From: a bacterium
GTDB lineage: Bacteria; Bdellovibrionota; Bdellovibrionia; Bdellovibrionales; UBA1609
DNA length: 5,781 bases
Direction of reading: 5' to 3'
NCBI GenBank assembly: GCA_021784635.1
Contig: JAJYHS010000196.1
Coordinates: 1 to 5,781 of the forward strand
Position numbers and translations under genes: made by a program. Numbering within the stretch: the stretch's first letter is position 1; the number at the start of each line of letters is the position of its first letter. The notes below the pieces were generated by a model, which was not told the DNA's origin, did not search any database, and was given only the letters and a program-made list of their open reading frames with translations. This document shows, piece by piece, positions 1-5,781 of this stretch.

Positions 1-653
1 CGAATTTAATCAAAAAGCACCCGACAAAATTCATAAACGCAATTCAACAAGCCGCGTTTAACAGTCAACAAAAAGCTGAACAGCAGGCTGAACAACAAGC
101 TAAAAAACAACAAGAAGATGAATTTAAACATCCTCTTAAACCCACATTGCCGAAAGATTACGCTTATTGGGGACCCAAAAATGCTCCCATAACAATCGTT
201 GAATACAGCGACTTTCAGTGCCCGTTTTGCGATCGCGCGTATTTTACAATGAAAAATGTTTTAAAAGCGTATCCGGGTAAAATTCGTTTCCTCTACAAAA
301 ACTTTCCGCTCGTGAACCTTCACCCTTATGCAATGGCAGCTGCTAAACACTACGTGGCAATTTCGCTTCAAAATAAGGCTGCCGCCTACAAGTACTATAA
401 TTATGTGTTCTCGCATCGTGATACTTTTCTTCAAGAAGGCCCCAAATTTCTCGATCACGCCGCCCGAATTGCAGGCGCGAACATGGCTTTGTTGAAAAAA
501 GATCTAAATTCTACAGTCGTTAAAGATCGCATTGCGTCGGCTACCGGCGTTTCGGTTCGCGGCGCTTATCCCTTTGATACTTTCAAAAAAATCATTGACC
601 GCGAATTGGCCAAAAATTCTGGCGCTAAGTCTAAAAGCAGCGCCACAAACTAA
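1..653 (+). CDS. DsbA-family thiol-disulfide oxidoreductase, 5'-truncated by window edge, cis-Pro loop missing
   Basis: DsbA-like proteins catalyse disulfide exchange in the periplasm. The frame is open from base 3 (216 residues visible), so the start lies upstream; the TTG at 147 is internal and is not the start. Residues 1-24 look helical, 25-38 are a Gln/Lys/Glu/Ala-rich linker, and the thioredoxin-like domain runs from about residue 50 (YWGPKNAPITIVEYSDFQC). The active site is CPFC, Cys73 and Cys76 (codons 219-221 and 228-230). A GAYPFDTFKKIIDREL stretch near the C-terminus matches the usual final helix. Oddity: family members normally have G-x-GTP-x-F-x-x-NG just before that stretch, with the cis-proline that faces the CXXC. 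Here IASATGVS runs straight into VRGAYPF, so the segment is absent with no frame break. The signal peptide, if any, is outside the window. The family call is firm; whether the protein is active is doubtful. Confidence 0.85.
   Translation, partial: NLIKKHPTKFINAIQQAAFNSQQKAEQQAEQQAKKQQEDEFKHPLKPTLPKDYAYWGPKNAPITIVEYSDFQCPFCDRAYFTMKNVLKAYPGKIRFLYKNFPLVNLHPYAMAAAKHYVAISLQNKAAAYKYYNYVFSHRDTFLQEGPKFLDHAARIAGANMALLKKDLNSTVVKDRIASATGVSVRGAYPFDTFKKIIDRELAKNSGAKSKSSATN
75..113 (+). repeat. 12-nt imperfect tandem repeat coding a Gln-rich linker
   Basis: Inside the DsbA-like gene, a 12-base unit encoding AEQQ occurs at 75-86 and again at 87-98, followed by a degenerate copy encoding AKKQQ at 99-113. 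The first two units differ only in synonymous third positions of the Gln codons. The result is a hydrophilic, probably helical spacer between the N-terminal helix and the thioredoxin domain. Repeats like this change length easily by slippage, so the linker length may vary between strains; that is inference. Confidence 0.5.
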
Positions 654-1375
654 ATAAGTACGGCCGTTACGAGTAGACCGGCGATTAGCCAAATAAGCTG
701 ACGCCGGTTTTGGCGAATCTGCTGAAAACTCGGTACAATAAAATCAAAAATGAGGCAGCCGATCAGGCTGCCGATTGCAATGCCCGTAATAATCAACAGC
801 AGCTCATGATTAACTTGACCATAGTATTTGGCCACAGCTGCTCCTGCCGGAAATGAAAGCAAATACAGCGACAACATCGAAACCGTCCACAATGTGCGAC
901 GTTTATAGCTCACCAATAACACTGAAACCGCGAAAGATTCGTAGATTTTATGGATGAACAGCGCGGCAAATACTGAATCCGCTAAATGTTTTGAAAATTG
1001 ATCCGATACTCCGAGCAAAAGCCCACTCGTAAAACAGTGCACCGTGATCGCAACGAGAAAAATATATGGTGATCGTAAAGCATGCGAATGGGTATGCTCA
1101 TCCGCAAAATCATGCTCGTGCGAATGCGCATGGTCATGCCCTTGAAACAAATGCGCAATCGAAAAAACCAACGCTGCGGCGACCATTAATGGCAGTCCTT
1201 TAAGCCCGCCCATTTTGTAAAAATCGGGGAGCAAATCAAATGCGCAAATCCCGACAAGTGAACCCGTACCAAAAAGTAAGAGCGAACTGTTGTACTGGCG
1301 TGCTCGCGGCCAACAAATCGGCACCGCGGCAAGCACGAACATGACTGAGGTGATAATAATTGCTTCTAAAACCAC
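650..1375 (-). CDS. ZIP-family-like metal transporter with His-rich cytoplasmic loop
   Basis: Predicted inner-membrane protein of 241 residues, resembling ZIP (ZRT/IRT-like) importers of zinc and other divalent metals. About eight hydrophobic segments are visible, near residues 2-20, 32-50, 60-76, 103-123, 132-156, 162-182, 190-214 and 225-241, the count expected for ZIP. Between segments 3 and 4, residues 80-98 hold eight histidines (HDHAHSHEH, then HTHSH), the classic ZIP variable loop. Segment 5 carries HKIYESFAVS, a recognisable form of the HxxPEGxA metal motif; segment 4 has HCFTSGLLLG where HNFPEG is usual. His113, His142 and Glu146 remain, while the segment-4 acidic residue and the Pro-Glu-Gly pattern are lost. 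The start is GTG at 1375, directly after an in-frame TGA, with only a weak ribosome binding site. It lies 46 nt after the deoxyhypusine-synthase-like gene, so co-transcription is likely. Family membership is fairly sure; substrate and activity are not. Confidence 0.78.
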   Translation of the reverse strand: MVLEAIIITSVMFVLAAVPICWPRARQYNSSLLLFGTGSLVGICAFDLLPDFYKMGGLKGLPLMVAAALVFSIAHLFQGHDHAHSHEHDFADEHTHSHALRSPYIFLVAITVHCFTSGLLLGVSDQFSKHLADSVFAALFIHKIYESFAVSVLLVSYKRRTLWTVSMLSLYLLSFPAGAAVAKYYGQVNHELLLIITGIAIGSLIGCLIFDFIVPSFQQIRQNRRQLIWLIAGLLVTAVLI

Positions 1376-1421
1376 TCAGCACCAATAACATGTACGAGAC
1401 GTCTTACGAAACTGATTTGCA

Positions 1422-2387
1422 TTACCATCCCAAGATATAGGCGAACATAAGTGGCGCAACGATGGTCGCATCCGACTCAACAATGAATTTTGGCGTTGTG
1501 ATGTCGAGCTTACCCCAAGTGATTTTTTCGTTTGGAACCGCCCCCGAATAAGAGCCGTAACTTGTTGTCGAATCGCTTATTTGACAAAAATAAGCCCACT
1601 TCGGAGTTTTCTTGCCCAAATCTTGCTCAAGCATAGGGACAACGCAGATCGGAAAGTCTCCGGATATTCCGCCGGCAATTTGAAAAAACCCAATGCCTTT
1701 TGGCGTTTTTGTATTTTGGTACCAATCGGCCAGCGCGACCATGTAATCAATCCCGGTTTTCACCGCGTGACGGTTGACCTCACCTCTGATTACGTGACCG
1801 GCAAAGATGTTACCGAGAGTTGAGTCTTCCCAGCCCGGCACAAATATTGGGAGATTTTTTTCAGCGGCTGCCAAAAGCCACGAATTTTTAGAATCAATTT
1901 GATAGTGCTCTTTCAACAGTCCTTCGTTCAAAATCTGATAAAGATACTGGTGCGGAAAATATTCTTTGTTCTCATTTGTCGCCTTTTGCCACTTGGCAAG
2001 TACGACTTTTTCAATTCGGCGAATGGCTTCTTCTTCGGGGATGCAGGTATCGGTCACGCGATTGAGATGTCGATCGAGGAGTTTCTTTTCATCCGCAGGC
2101 GTAAGGTCGCGATAATTTGGCACTCTTACGTAGTATTCATGCGCGACTAAATTAAATACGTCTTCTTCGAGATTGGCTCCCGTACACGTAATGGCGTGAA
2201 CTTTGTCTTGGCGGATCATCTCGGCTAACGATTGTCCGAGTTCGGCCGTGCTCATGGCGCCGCCCATGGTGACCATCATTTTGCCACCCGATTCAACATG
2301 GCGCCGGTAGGCTTCTGCTGCGTCTTTTAGAGTAGCAGAATTAAAGTGACGATAGTGTCGCTCAATGAATTCGCTAATGGGTCCCAT
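1422..2387 (-). CDS. Deoxyhypusine-synthase-family protein, likely polyamine biosynthesis
   Basis: A 321-residue cytosolic protein of the deoxyhypusine synthase (DHS) family. Eukaryotic and archaeal DHS move the aminobutyl group of spermidine onto a lysine of eIF5A, using NAD. Bacteria lack eIF5A, and bacterial homologues are generally linked to polyamine synthesis (homospermidine, or its guanidino precursor made from agmatine). Visible landmarks: an NAD-binding-type segment TCTGANLEEDV (68-77), GWEDSTLGN (185-193), GGISGDFP (239-246), and SGAVPNEKITWGK (281-293) near the C-terminus. Lys293 in WGK matches the lysine that forms the covalent imine intermediate in human DHS (Lys329); Trp291 and Glu287 also match. 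The human HH motif after the GGG loop is replaced by GDF, and the Asp of LGD by Asn193, which fits the bacterial branch rather than true DHS. ATG at 2387 follows a strong AAAGGAG. Family is near certain; the exact reaction is inferred. Confidence 0.9.
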   Translation of the reverse strand: MGPISEFIERHYRHFNSATLKDAAEAYRRHVESGGKMMVTMGGAMSTAELGQSLAEMIRQDKVHAITCTGANLEEDVFNLVAHEYYVRVPNYRDLTPADEKKLLDRHLNRVTDTCIPEEEAIRRIEKVVLAKWQKATNENKEYFPHQYLYQILNEGLLKEHYQIDSKNSWLLAAAEKNLPIFVPGWEDSTLGNIFAGHVIRGEVNRHAVKTGIDYMVALADWYQNTKTPKGIGFFQIAGGISGDFPICVVPMLEQDLGKKTPKWAYFCQISDSTTSYGSYSGAVPNEKITWGKLDITTPKFIVESDATIVAPLMFAYILGW

Positions 2388-2393
2388 ATGTGG

Positions 2394-2400
2394 CTCCTTT
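2394..2400 (-). promoter_or_regulatory. Strong Shine-Dalgarno for the deoxyhypusine-synthase-like gene
   Basis: On the minus strand AAAGGAG sits 6 nt before the ATG at 2387. It is a near-ideal site at good spacing, and it fixes that ATG as the start. It is clearly stronger than the sites in front of nnr, the 260-residue gene and the transporter. Confidence 0.8.
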
Positions 2401-2412
2401 TACAGTGTCGCC

Positions 2413-2428
2413 TTTTGAAATTTCAAAA
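2413..2428. other. Perfect 16-bp AT-rich palindrome upstream of the deoxyhypusine-synthase-like gene
   Basis: TTTTGAAATTTCAAAA reads identically on both strands. It lies in the 85-nt gap between the 188-residue gene and the deoxyhypusine-synthase-like gene, 12 nt before the Shine-Dalgarno of the latter. It is too AT-rich and too short-looped for a normal intrinsic terminator, so an operator for a dimeric regulator is the more natural reading. A TATACA hexamer (minus strand, 2445-2440) just upstream could be a -10 element that would place the palindrome in the early transcript, but no matching -35 is visible. Function is inferred only. Confidence 0.35.
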
Positions 2429-2472
2429 AATCCTACTCGTGTATAAGCCCAGCCACAAGCCTTAATTGGCCC

Positions 2473-3039
2473 TCAAAACCTCTTCAGCATGGACTTCGCG
2501 TAATTCAATTGTGCTTGAAGAACCAACAGTTCTTGCCGCCTTAGGCTCACCTCTCGCTGAAGAATCGCGATGTTCTTCTTCGTTTTCGGAATCACAAAAA
2601 AGTGTTCGCCAGCATCACCTGCTAAAGCGGCGCCACCAGTCGCCAGGGCTAGAGAGCCACCTAGGCCCTCAAAAATCCGGGCAACGAGAGTCTCCGGCGC
2701 ATTTCGCACTGCAAGCACGATAAGACCGGCGCCGATTATTGTTGCACCAATACCTGCCGGCAGCAGTTTTTTCGACAAATTCCGTTCATTCTGAAGATTA
2801 GACTGCCCAGCCGTAATTTGTGAATTGATCTCGCTGATGACTTCCTGATCCGCCGAAATCTGCGCCTGCCACTTGGTCATGAGACACTCGACCTGATTCT
2901 TAGGCGGCTGTGTCGGCGAACACAACACTTGTACAGGAGCGCGAAAAGGCACCGTCGCCAAACTGTCTGCCATTGCTCCTTGAGAAAATGAAATACCTCC
3001 CAAAATTAGCGCCAAAATGCACACAATAAAATTTTTCAT
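2473..3039 (-). CDS. Secreted or envelope protein of unknown function, coil-hairpin-coil architecture
   Basis: I do not recognise a family for this 188-residue protein. Residues 1-24 are a clear Sec signal peptide: MKN, a hydrophobic core, then AMA before DS, where signal peptidase I would cut. The mature protein has two cysteines, Cys40 and Cys52, flanking a proline-rich loop; they could form a disulfide. Residues about 53-92 look like a polar coiled coil. They are followed by a Gly-rich hydrophobic stretch at 94-111 (AGIGATIIGAGLIVLAV), a short charged turn, a second Gly/Ala-rich stretch at 125-141, and a second coiled coil at about 154-187 rich in Gln, Leu and Arg. This suggests a membrane hairpin held between two periplasmic helices. 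Its start is 3 nt after the stop of the 260-residue gene and its Shine-Dalgarno lies inside that gene, so the two are probably translated together. The reading as a real gene is strong; function is unknown. Confidence 0.8.
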   Translation of the reverse strand: MKNFIVCILALILGGISFSQGAMADSLATVPFRAPVQVLCSPTQPPKNQVECLMTKWQAQISADQEVISEINSQITAGQSNLQNERNLSKKLLPAGIGATIIGAGLIVLAVRNAPETLVARIFEGLGGSLALATGGAALAGDAGEHFFVIPKTKKNIAILQREVSLRRQELLVLQAQLNYAKSMLKRF

Positions 3040-3042
3040 TTA

Positions 3043-3825
3043 TCAGTTTACTCCTTTTGGTGAATTGAGATTGCGCTGAATCCACGCAATGCATTGATTG
3101 AATTGAGCGATCTTTTTTCGATCGGTTGTCCGCGCTCGTTCGTCTTCGCAATAAATGAGCAACTCGTTTAGAGCTTGATACTTATCTCGGCTCAGCCGAC
3201 CCATTTGCAAGGCTCGATTGAGGTTATTGGCCGTCACACCGTTTTTGGTAACTGCGTGATCGCCGAAAAAATGTTGATACGCCATGCCCGTTATTGCCGG
3301 TGCAAAAAAGAGCGTCAAGATTTTTGCCGGTGTTCCCATTCGTACCAACCAATCCGCAAACATTTTCAAACCGATTCCGCCGTACTCGGACATCTTCGCA
3401 AACGGAACCATGAATAACATCTTGCCGAGCAAGTCGTCGGCAATAACACTGATGACAACCCGGTCTTGCCCGTGGACTCCAAGACCGCAATCTTCTAGGC
3501 CCAAACGAAACGCATCACTTTGCAAATCCGAAGCGAGTAACGGCGACACGTAGTAACGCCTGTGCATGAGTTTTTGCCACTGCGCCTCTGCATGTAGACC
3601 CATTAAAGCGCTGACCTGTTCCATTGAAGCCTTAATGTATACCCAGTTTTCTGGCCCACCGGGGATCTCCGAGCAGAGAGCCCGAGCCCGGGCATACGCC
3701 GGCCTTGCCCGCAATTCAGCCAACCTTTGCACTCGTTGTGTTTGATAAAAAGATTGAAAAGCTCCGGCGTGGGCCACAAGCGGTGCGAATAATACCGACA
3801 ACACAATGAGCTTTTGTTTAACCAT
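3043..3825 (-). CDS. Secreted or envelope protein of unknown function, first gene of a coupled pair
   Basis: I do not recognise a family for this 260-residue protein. Residues 1-20 form a Sec signal peptide (MVKQK, hydrophobic core, AHA before GAF). The mature part is Arg/Ala-rich at 31-50 and has four cysteines at 51, 113, 226 and 245, an even number that would allow two disulfides in the periplasm. A moderately hydrophobic amphipathic segment spans about 122-141, and a convincing membrane segment spans about 167-184 (AKILTLFFAPAITGMAY). The C-terminal 60 residues are charged and probably helical. ATG at 3825 is the only sensible start: an in-frame stop lies about 21 nt upstream, with no other start codon between. 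The ribosome binding site is weak. A 95-nt gap separates it from nnr, and the 188-residue secreted gene follows 3 nt after its stop. A shared envelope job for the pair is inference. Confidence 0.8.
   Translation of the reverse strand: MVKQKLIVLSVLFAPLVAHAGAFQSFYQTQRVQRLAELRARPAYARARALCSEIPGGPENWVYIKASMEQVSALMGLHAEAQWQKLMHRRYYVSPLLASDLQSDAFRLGLEDCGLGVHGQDRVVISVIADDLLGKMLFMVPFAKMSEYGGIGLKMFADWLVRMGTPAKILTLFFAPAITGMAYQHFFGDHAVTKNGVTANNLNRALQMGRLSRDKYQALNELLIYCEDERARTTDRKKIAQFNQCIAWIQRNLNSPKGVN
3051..3057 (-). promoter_or_regulatory. Shine-Dalgarno of the 188-residue gene, inside the upstream gene
   Basis: AAAGGAG on the minus strand overlaps the Pro-Lys-Gly-Val codons at the end of the 260-residue gene. 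The upstream TGA (3045-3043) falls between this site and the ATG at 3039, with an 11-nt spacer, somewhat long. The arrangement implies that ribosomes ending the first gene help start the second. Confidence 0.65.
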
Positions 3826-3920
3826 ATGGATTAGATTTCTTATGAATCATCCCCGATGACGAGGCGTATCACCGGCGAGATGGAGAAATCAACTCGATTA
3901 CGACGATTTGAAAAAATTCA

Positions 3921-5444
3921 TCAAAAAATCGAGGAGCGAGCCACTTGCGCAACGAGCTGGCCTAATGAGTCTTTCAGATCGCTTGCATTGAGCGTGCGTT
4001 TGTCACGGCCGGCCCGCACCCATTCATCAGCCAGCCGACCATGAATATAAGCTGCAGTAGCCGTTGCTTGAACGGTTTCAAGCCCCTGCGCTAATAGTCC
4101 ACCGATCATGCCGGTCAGCACATCGCCTGAACCTGCTTTCGCCAAGGCTGCGTTACCAGCTCCAATGACTAAACAGCGATCCTTATAGGCCAAAATCGAA
4201 CGGTAGCCCTTTAGGAGCACATGGCATCCCGTAACTCTCGCGGCCTTTGCGGCGGCCGCATACCGGTCGTTTTCAATTTCGTTCGAAGAAATCTTCAAAA
4301 TTCTAGCCAATTCTCCCGGATGGGGTGTGATCACCCACGATTCAGGCAACGGAAAAATTCGCTCATTCGAAGAACGCCGCTCGTTTTCTGCGGCTCGCGC
4401 GCAAACCGTGATCGCATCGGCATCAAGCACAACGTGCCTCGCCTTTGCCTTGCGAAGCTTATAAATAATTTTGAGTGTTTCATCGGTTACGCCAAGTCCC
4501 GGCCCAACCGCATAAGCCGTCACATTTTCAGCCCAAATACGCTCATCATCGAGGTTCGCAGTTAAAACTTCTGGTGTTTGTTCCAGTTCTTGAATCGGTA
4601 AATCATGACCGGCCCAAATAACGTAACCAGCACCCATGCGATAGGCCGATTGTGCGGTCAATATTCCGGCGCCCCACGTGGATCGACTGCCGGCCATCAC
4701 GACGAGCCGGCCATAATCCCCTTTGTTCGTTCGGTCTTTACGTTCCGGCAAATATCTGCGCGCGAGTTTTTCGTTGAACAAAAAATGCGTCGTCGCGGTC
4801 TTTCGCACACACTCATAGGCATAGCCGATCGGTAAAACCCGCAATTTGCCGACACACGCAGGGCCGTCGGCGATAAAAAATCCGGGCTTGGCGAGTCCAA
4901 ACGTTAACGTTGTGTGCGCTTGAATGGCCACTCCAGCAGTTATACCGCTGTCACATTGAAGTCCCGACGGAGTATCCAGGCTCACAACCGGCACTTTGCA
5001 CGCGTTGATTTTCTCAATGGCTTTTTGAAAGGCTCCGGCTGGTTTTTTATTTAATCCGATTCCAAATAGTCCGTCGACGATTAACTCGGCATTCGAAAGT
5101 GCTTCAAGCGACGAATCGAAGTGAATGCCGTGCTTACGCGCGCGTTCGTATTGTAAACGAAACAAAGTCGAGCGTTTATCTTTTGGCGCAACGGTTACCA
5201 CCAATAAATCGCGAAACCCCGTGGAATGTAAATGTCGTGCAACCACGAGACCATCGGCCCCGTTATTTCCGGGACCACAAACAATGACGGTCATCCCGCG
5301 GCTCAATTCCGGATAAAAATTTTGTTGTAACTCACGGGCCGCCATGATGCCGGCAGCTTCCATTAAAGTATCTTGAGCAAGTCCGTAGGTGCGAACAGAT
5401 AAATTATCGAGAGTCCGACATTGCTCCACAGTTGCCAGGCGCAT
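3921..5444 (-). CDS. nnr: Bifunctional NAD(P)H-hydrate repair enzyme (epimerase + ADP/ATP-dependent dehydratase)
   Basis: Repairs hydrated NADH and NADPH in the cytosol. The N-terminal domain interconverts the R and S epimers, and the C-terminal ribokinase-like domain dehydrates the S form using ADP or ATP. At 507 residues it is the usual length for the fused protein. N-terminal YjeF_N/NnrE domain, about 1-215: GPGNNGADG at 57-65 (nucleotide and K+ site, usually GNNGGDG), VDGLFGIGL at 123-131, LDTPSGL at 156-162, and TFGLAKPGF at 181-189. C-terminal NnrD domain, about 225-500: NKGDYGRLVVMAGS at 240-253, GPGLG at 314-318, VLDADAI at 339-345, TPHPGELARIL at 373-383, LLKGYRSIL at 410-418, and AGSGDVLTG at 437-445 with the catalytic Asp441. 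The start is 6 nt after the glmM stop with a weak Shine-Dalgarno, so expression probably depends on glmM translation. Very confident. Confidence 0.96.
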   Translation of the reverse strand: MRLATVEQCRTLDNLSVRTYGLAQDTLMEAAGIMAARELQQNFYPELSRGMTVIVCGPGNNGADGLVVARHLHSTGFRDLLVVTVAPKDKRSTLFRLQYERARKHGIHFDSSLEALSNAELIVDGLFGIGLNKKPAGAFQKAIEKINACKVPVVSLDTPSGLQCDSGITAGVAIQAHTTLTFGLAKPGFFIADGPACVGKLRVLPIGYAYECVRKTATTHFLFNEKLARRYLPERKDRTNKGDYGRLVVMAGSRSTWGAGILTAQSAYRMGAGYVIWAGHDLPIQELEQTPEVLTANLDDERIWAENVTAYAVGPGLGVTDETLKIIYKLRKAKARHVVLDADAITVCARAAENERRSSNERIFPLPESWVITPHPGELARILKISSNEIENDRYAAAAKAARVTGCHVLLKGYRSILAYKDRCLVIGAGNAALAKAGSGDVLTGMIGGLLAQGLETVQATATAAYIHGRLADEWVRAGRDKRTLNASDLKDSLGQLVAQVARSSIF

Positions 5445-5450
5445 AGAGTG

Positions 5451-5781
5451 CTACCGGCCCAAGTGCGACTGAATTAGATTCGCAATTTCTTCGGCAAAAG
5501 TTGAAATCAATCGTTTATCCGGCCCCTCAACAAGTACACGCGCAACGGGTTCTGTACCTGAAAATCTCACAAACACGCGCCCGCGCCCTTTTAATCGGTC
5601 GCGTACCTTGGCAATCAATTCTTCATACCCTGGGATCTCCTTCAACTCGGCACGCGATTTCACGCGCGCGTTAACCAAAACTTGCGGCACATCCATCATT
5701 ACGTTGCTGAGGTCACTCAATTTGCGCCCGGTTGACCGCATGACTGATAACACATCCAGTGCCGCGACGATCCCATCTCCC
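5451..5781 (-). CDS. glmM: Phosphoglucosamine mutase, C-terminal part (cut by window edge)
   Basis: GlmM converts glucosamine-6-phosphate to glucosamine-1-phosphate on the way to UDP-GlcNAc, the precursor of peptidoglycan and lipopolysaccharide. Only the last 110 residues are visible; the frame stays open to the right edge, so the apparent GTG start near 5753 is internal. The segment begins GDGIVAALDVLSVM, matching the sugar-binding region of domain 3 that precedes domain 4. It continues with PQVLVNARV and ends with VRFSGTEPVARVLVEG, the phosphate-binding loop of domain 4 (RxSGTEPxxRVMVEG). GlmM is favoured over the related phosphomannomutases because of the STGRKLSDL and PQVLVN context. It lies immediately upstream of nnr in an apparent operon. 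Confidence 0.92.
   Translation of the reverse strand, partial: GDGIVAALDVLSVMRSTGRKLSDLSNVMMDVPQVLVNARVKSRAELKEIPGYEELIAKVRDRLKGRGRVFVRFSGTEPVARVLVEGPDKRLISTFAEEIANLIQSHLGR

Noticed and set aside
147..653. TTG at 147 as the start of the DsbA-like gene
   Set aside because: The frame is open to base 3 and the upstream residues read as a plausible helix and linker; no Shine-Dalgarno precedes the TTG.
1396..1405. AGACGTCT palindrome between the deoxyhypusine-synthase-like and transporter genes
   Set aside because: Eight bases only, with no extended arms or T tract; not distinguishable from chance.
1581..2150. Plus-strand open frames opposite the deoxyhypusine-synthase-like gene (and similar ones opposite nnr and the secreted pair)
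   Set aside because: They lie antisense to strongly supported genes, show no recognisable domain and have no convincing ribosome binding sites.
2399..2426. Promoter with -35 TTGAAA (2426-2421) and -10 TGTAAA (2404-2399), 16-nt spacer, on the minus strand
   Set aside because: The -10 overlaps the strong Shine-Dalgarno, so transcription would begin after it and the ribosome site would be lost.
3847..3859. Small hairpin TCATC-CCC-GATGA in the gap before the 260-residue gene
   Set aside because: It has only a 5-bp stem and no T tract follows in either direction; such a match is expected by chance.
3904..3931. Inverted repeat CGATTT...AAATCG with A/T tracts at the end of nnr, as an intrinsic terminator
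   Set aside because: The 6-bp stem is AT-rich with a 16-nt loop and overlaps the stop codon; it is too weak to call a terminator.
5451..5753. A stand-alone 100-residue gene starting near 5753
   Set aside because: The frame continues to the window edge with GlmM-specific sequence (GDGIVAALD), so it is the tail of glmM.

Overview
This window looks like ordinary chromosomal DNA from a Gram-negative bacterium. It holds seven protein genes and no RNA gene, insertion sequence, phage gene or CRISPR array that I can see. The lineage call is an inference. The DsbA-like protein, with a long charged N-terminal region before its thioredoxin fold and a GAYPF..FKKIIDR C-terminal signature, resembles proteins I associate with Bdellovibrio and relatives (Bdellovibrionota). 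Two secreted proteins of no family I recognise fit a less-studied lineage. No 16S gene or other marker is present to settle it.

Layout. Bases 1-653 (+) hold the 3' part of a DsbA-family thiol-disulfide oxidoreductase whose start lies off the left edge. Everything else is on the minus strand. Read in its own direction from the right edge, the order is: the C-terminal end of glmM (phosphoglucosamine mutase); nnr (bifunctional NAD(P)H-hydrate epimerase and dehydratase), 6 nt after glmM; a 95-nt gap; a 260-residue secreted protein of unknown function; a 188-residue secreted coil-hairpin-coil protein, 3 nt after it; an 85-nt gap; a deoxyhypusine-synthase-family protein; and, 46 nt on, a ZIP-like metal transporter with a His-rich loop. 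The transporter's stop codon interlocks with the stop codon of the DsbA-like gene.

How the genes fit together. glmM-nnr is a tightly spaced housekeeping pair: cell-wall precursor synthesis plus repair of damaged NAD(P)H. The 260/188 pair is the least understood part. Both proteins carry signal peptides, the second gene's ribosome binding site lies inside the first gene, and both have hydrophobic segments that suggest a membrane-associated partnership. The deoxyhypusine-synthase-like gene is probably a polyamine enzyme and has its own strong ribosome binding site behind a 16-bp perfect palindrome. It may share a transcript with the transporter.

The most notable observations are: a DsbA-like protein that keeps its CPFC active site but has lost, in frame, the segment that normally carries the cis-proline loop; the two-gene envelope module; and a ZIP-like transporter whose canonical metal-binding motifs are partly replaced while its His-rich loop is kept. 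I found no convincing evidence of a defence, mobile or wholly new multi-gene system.
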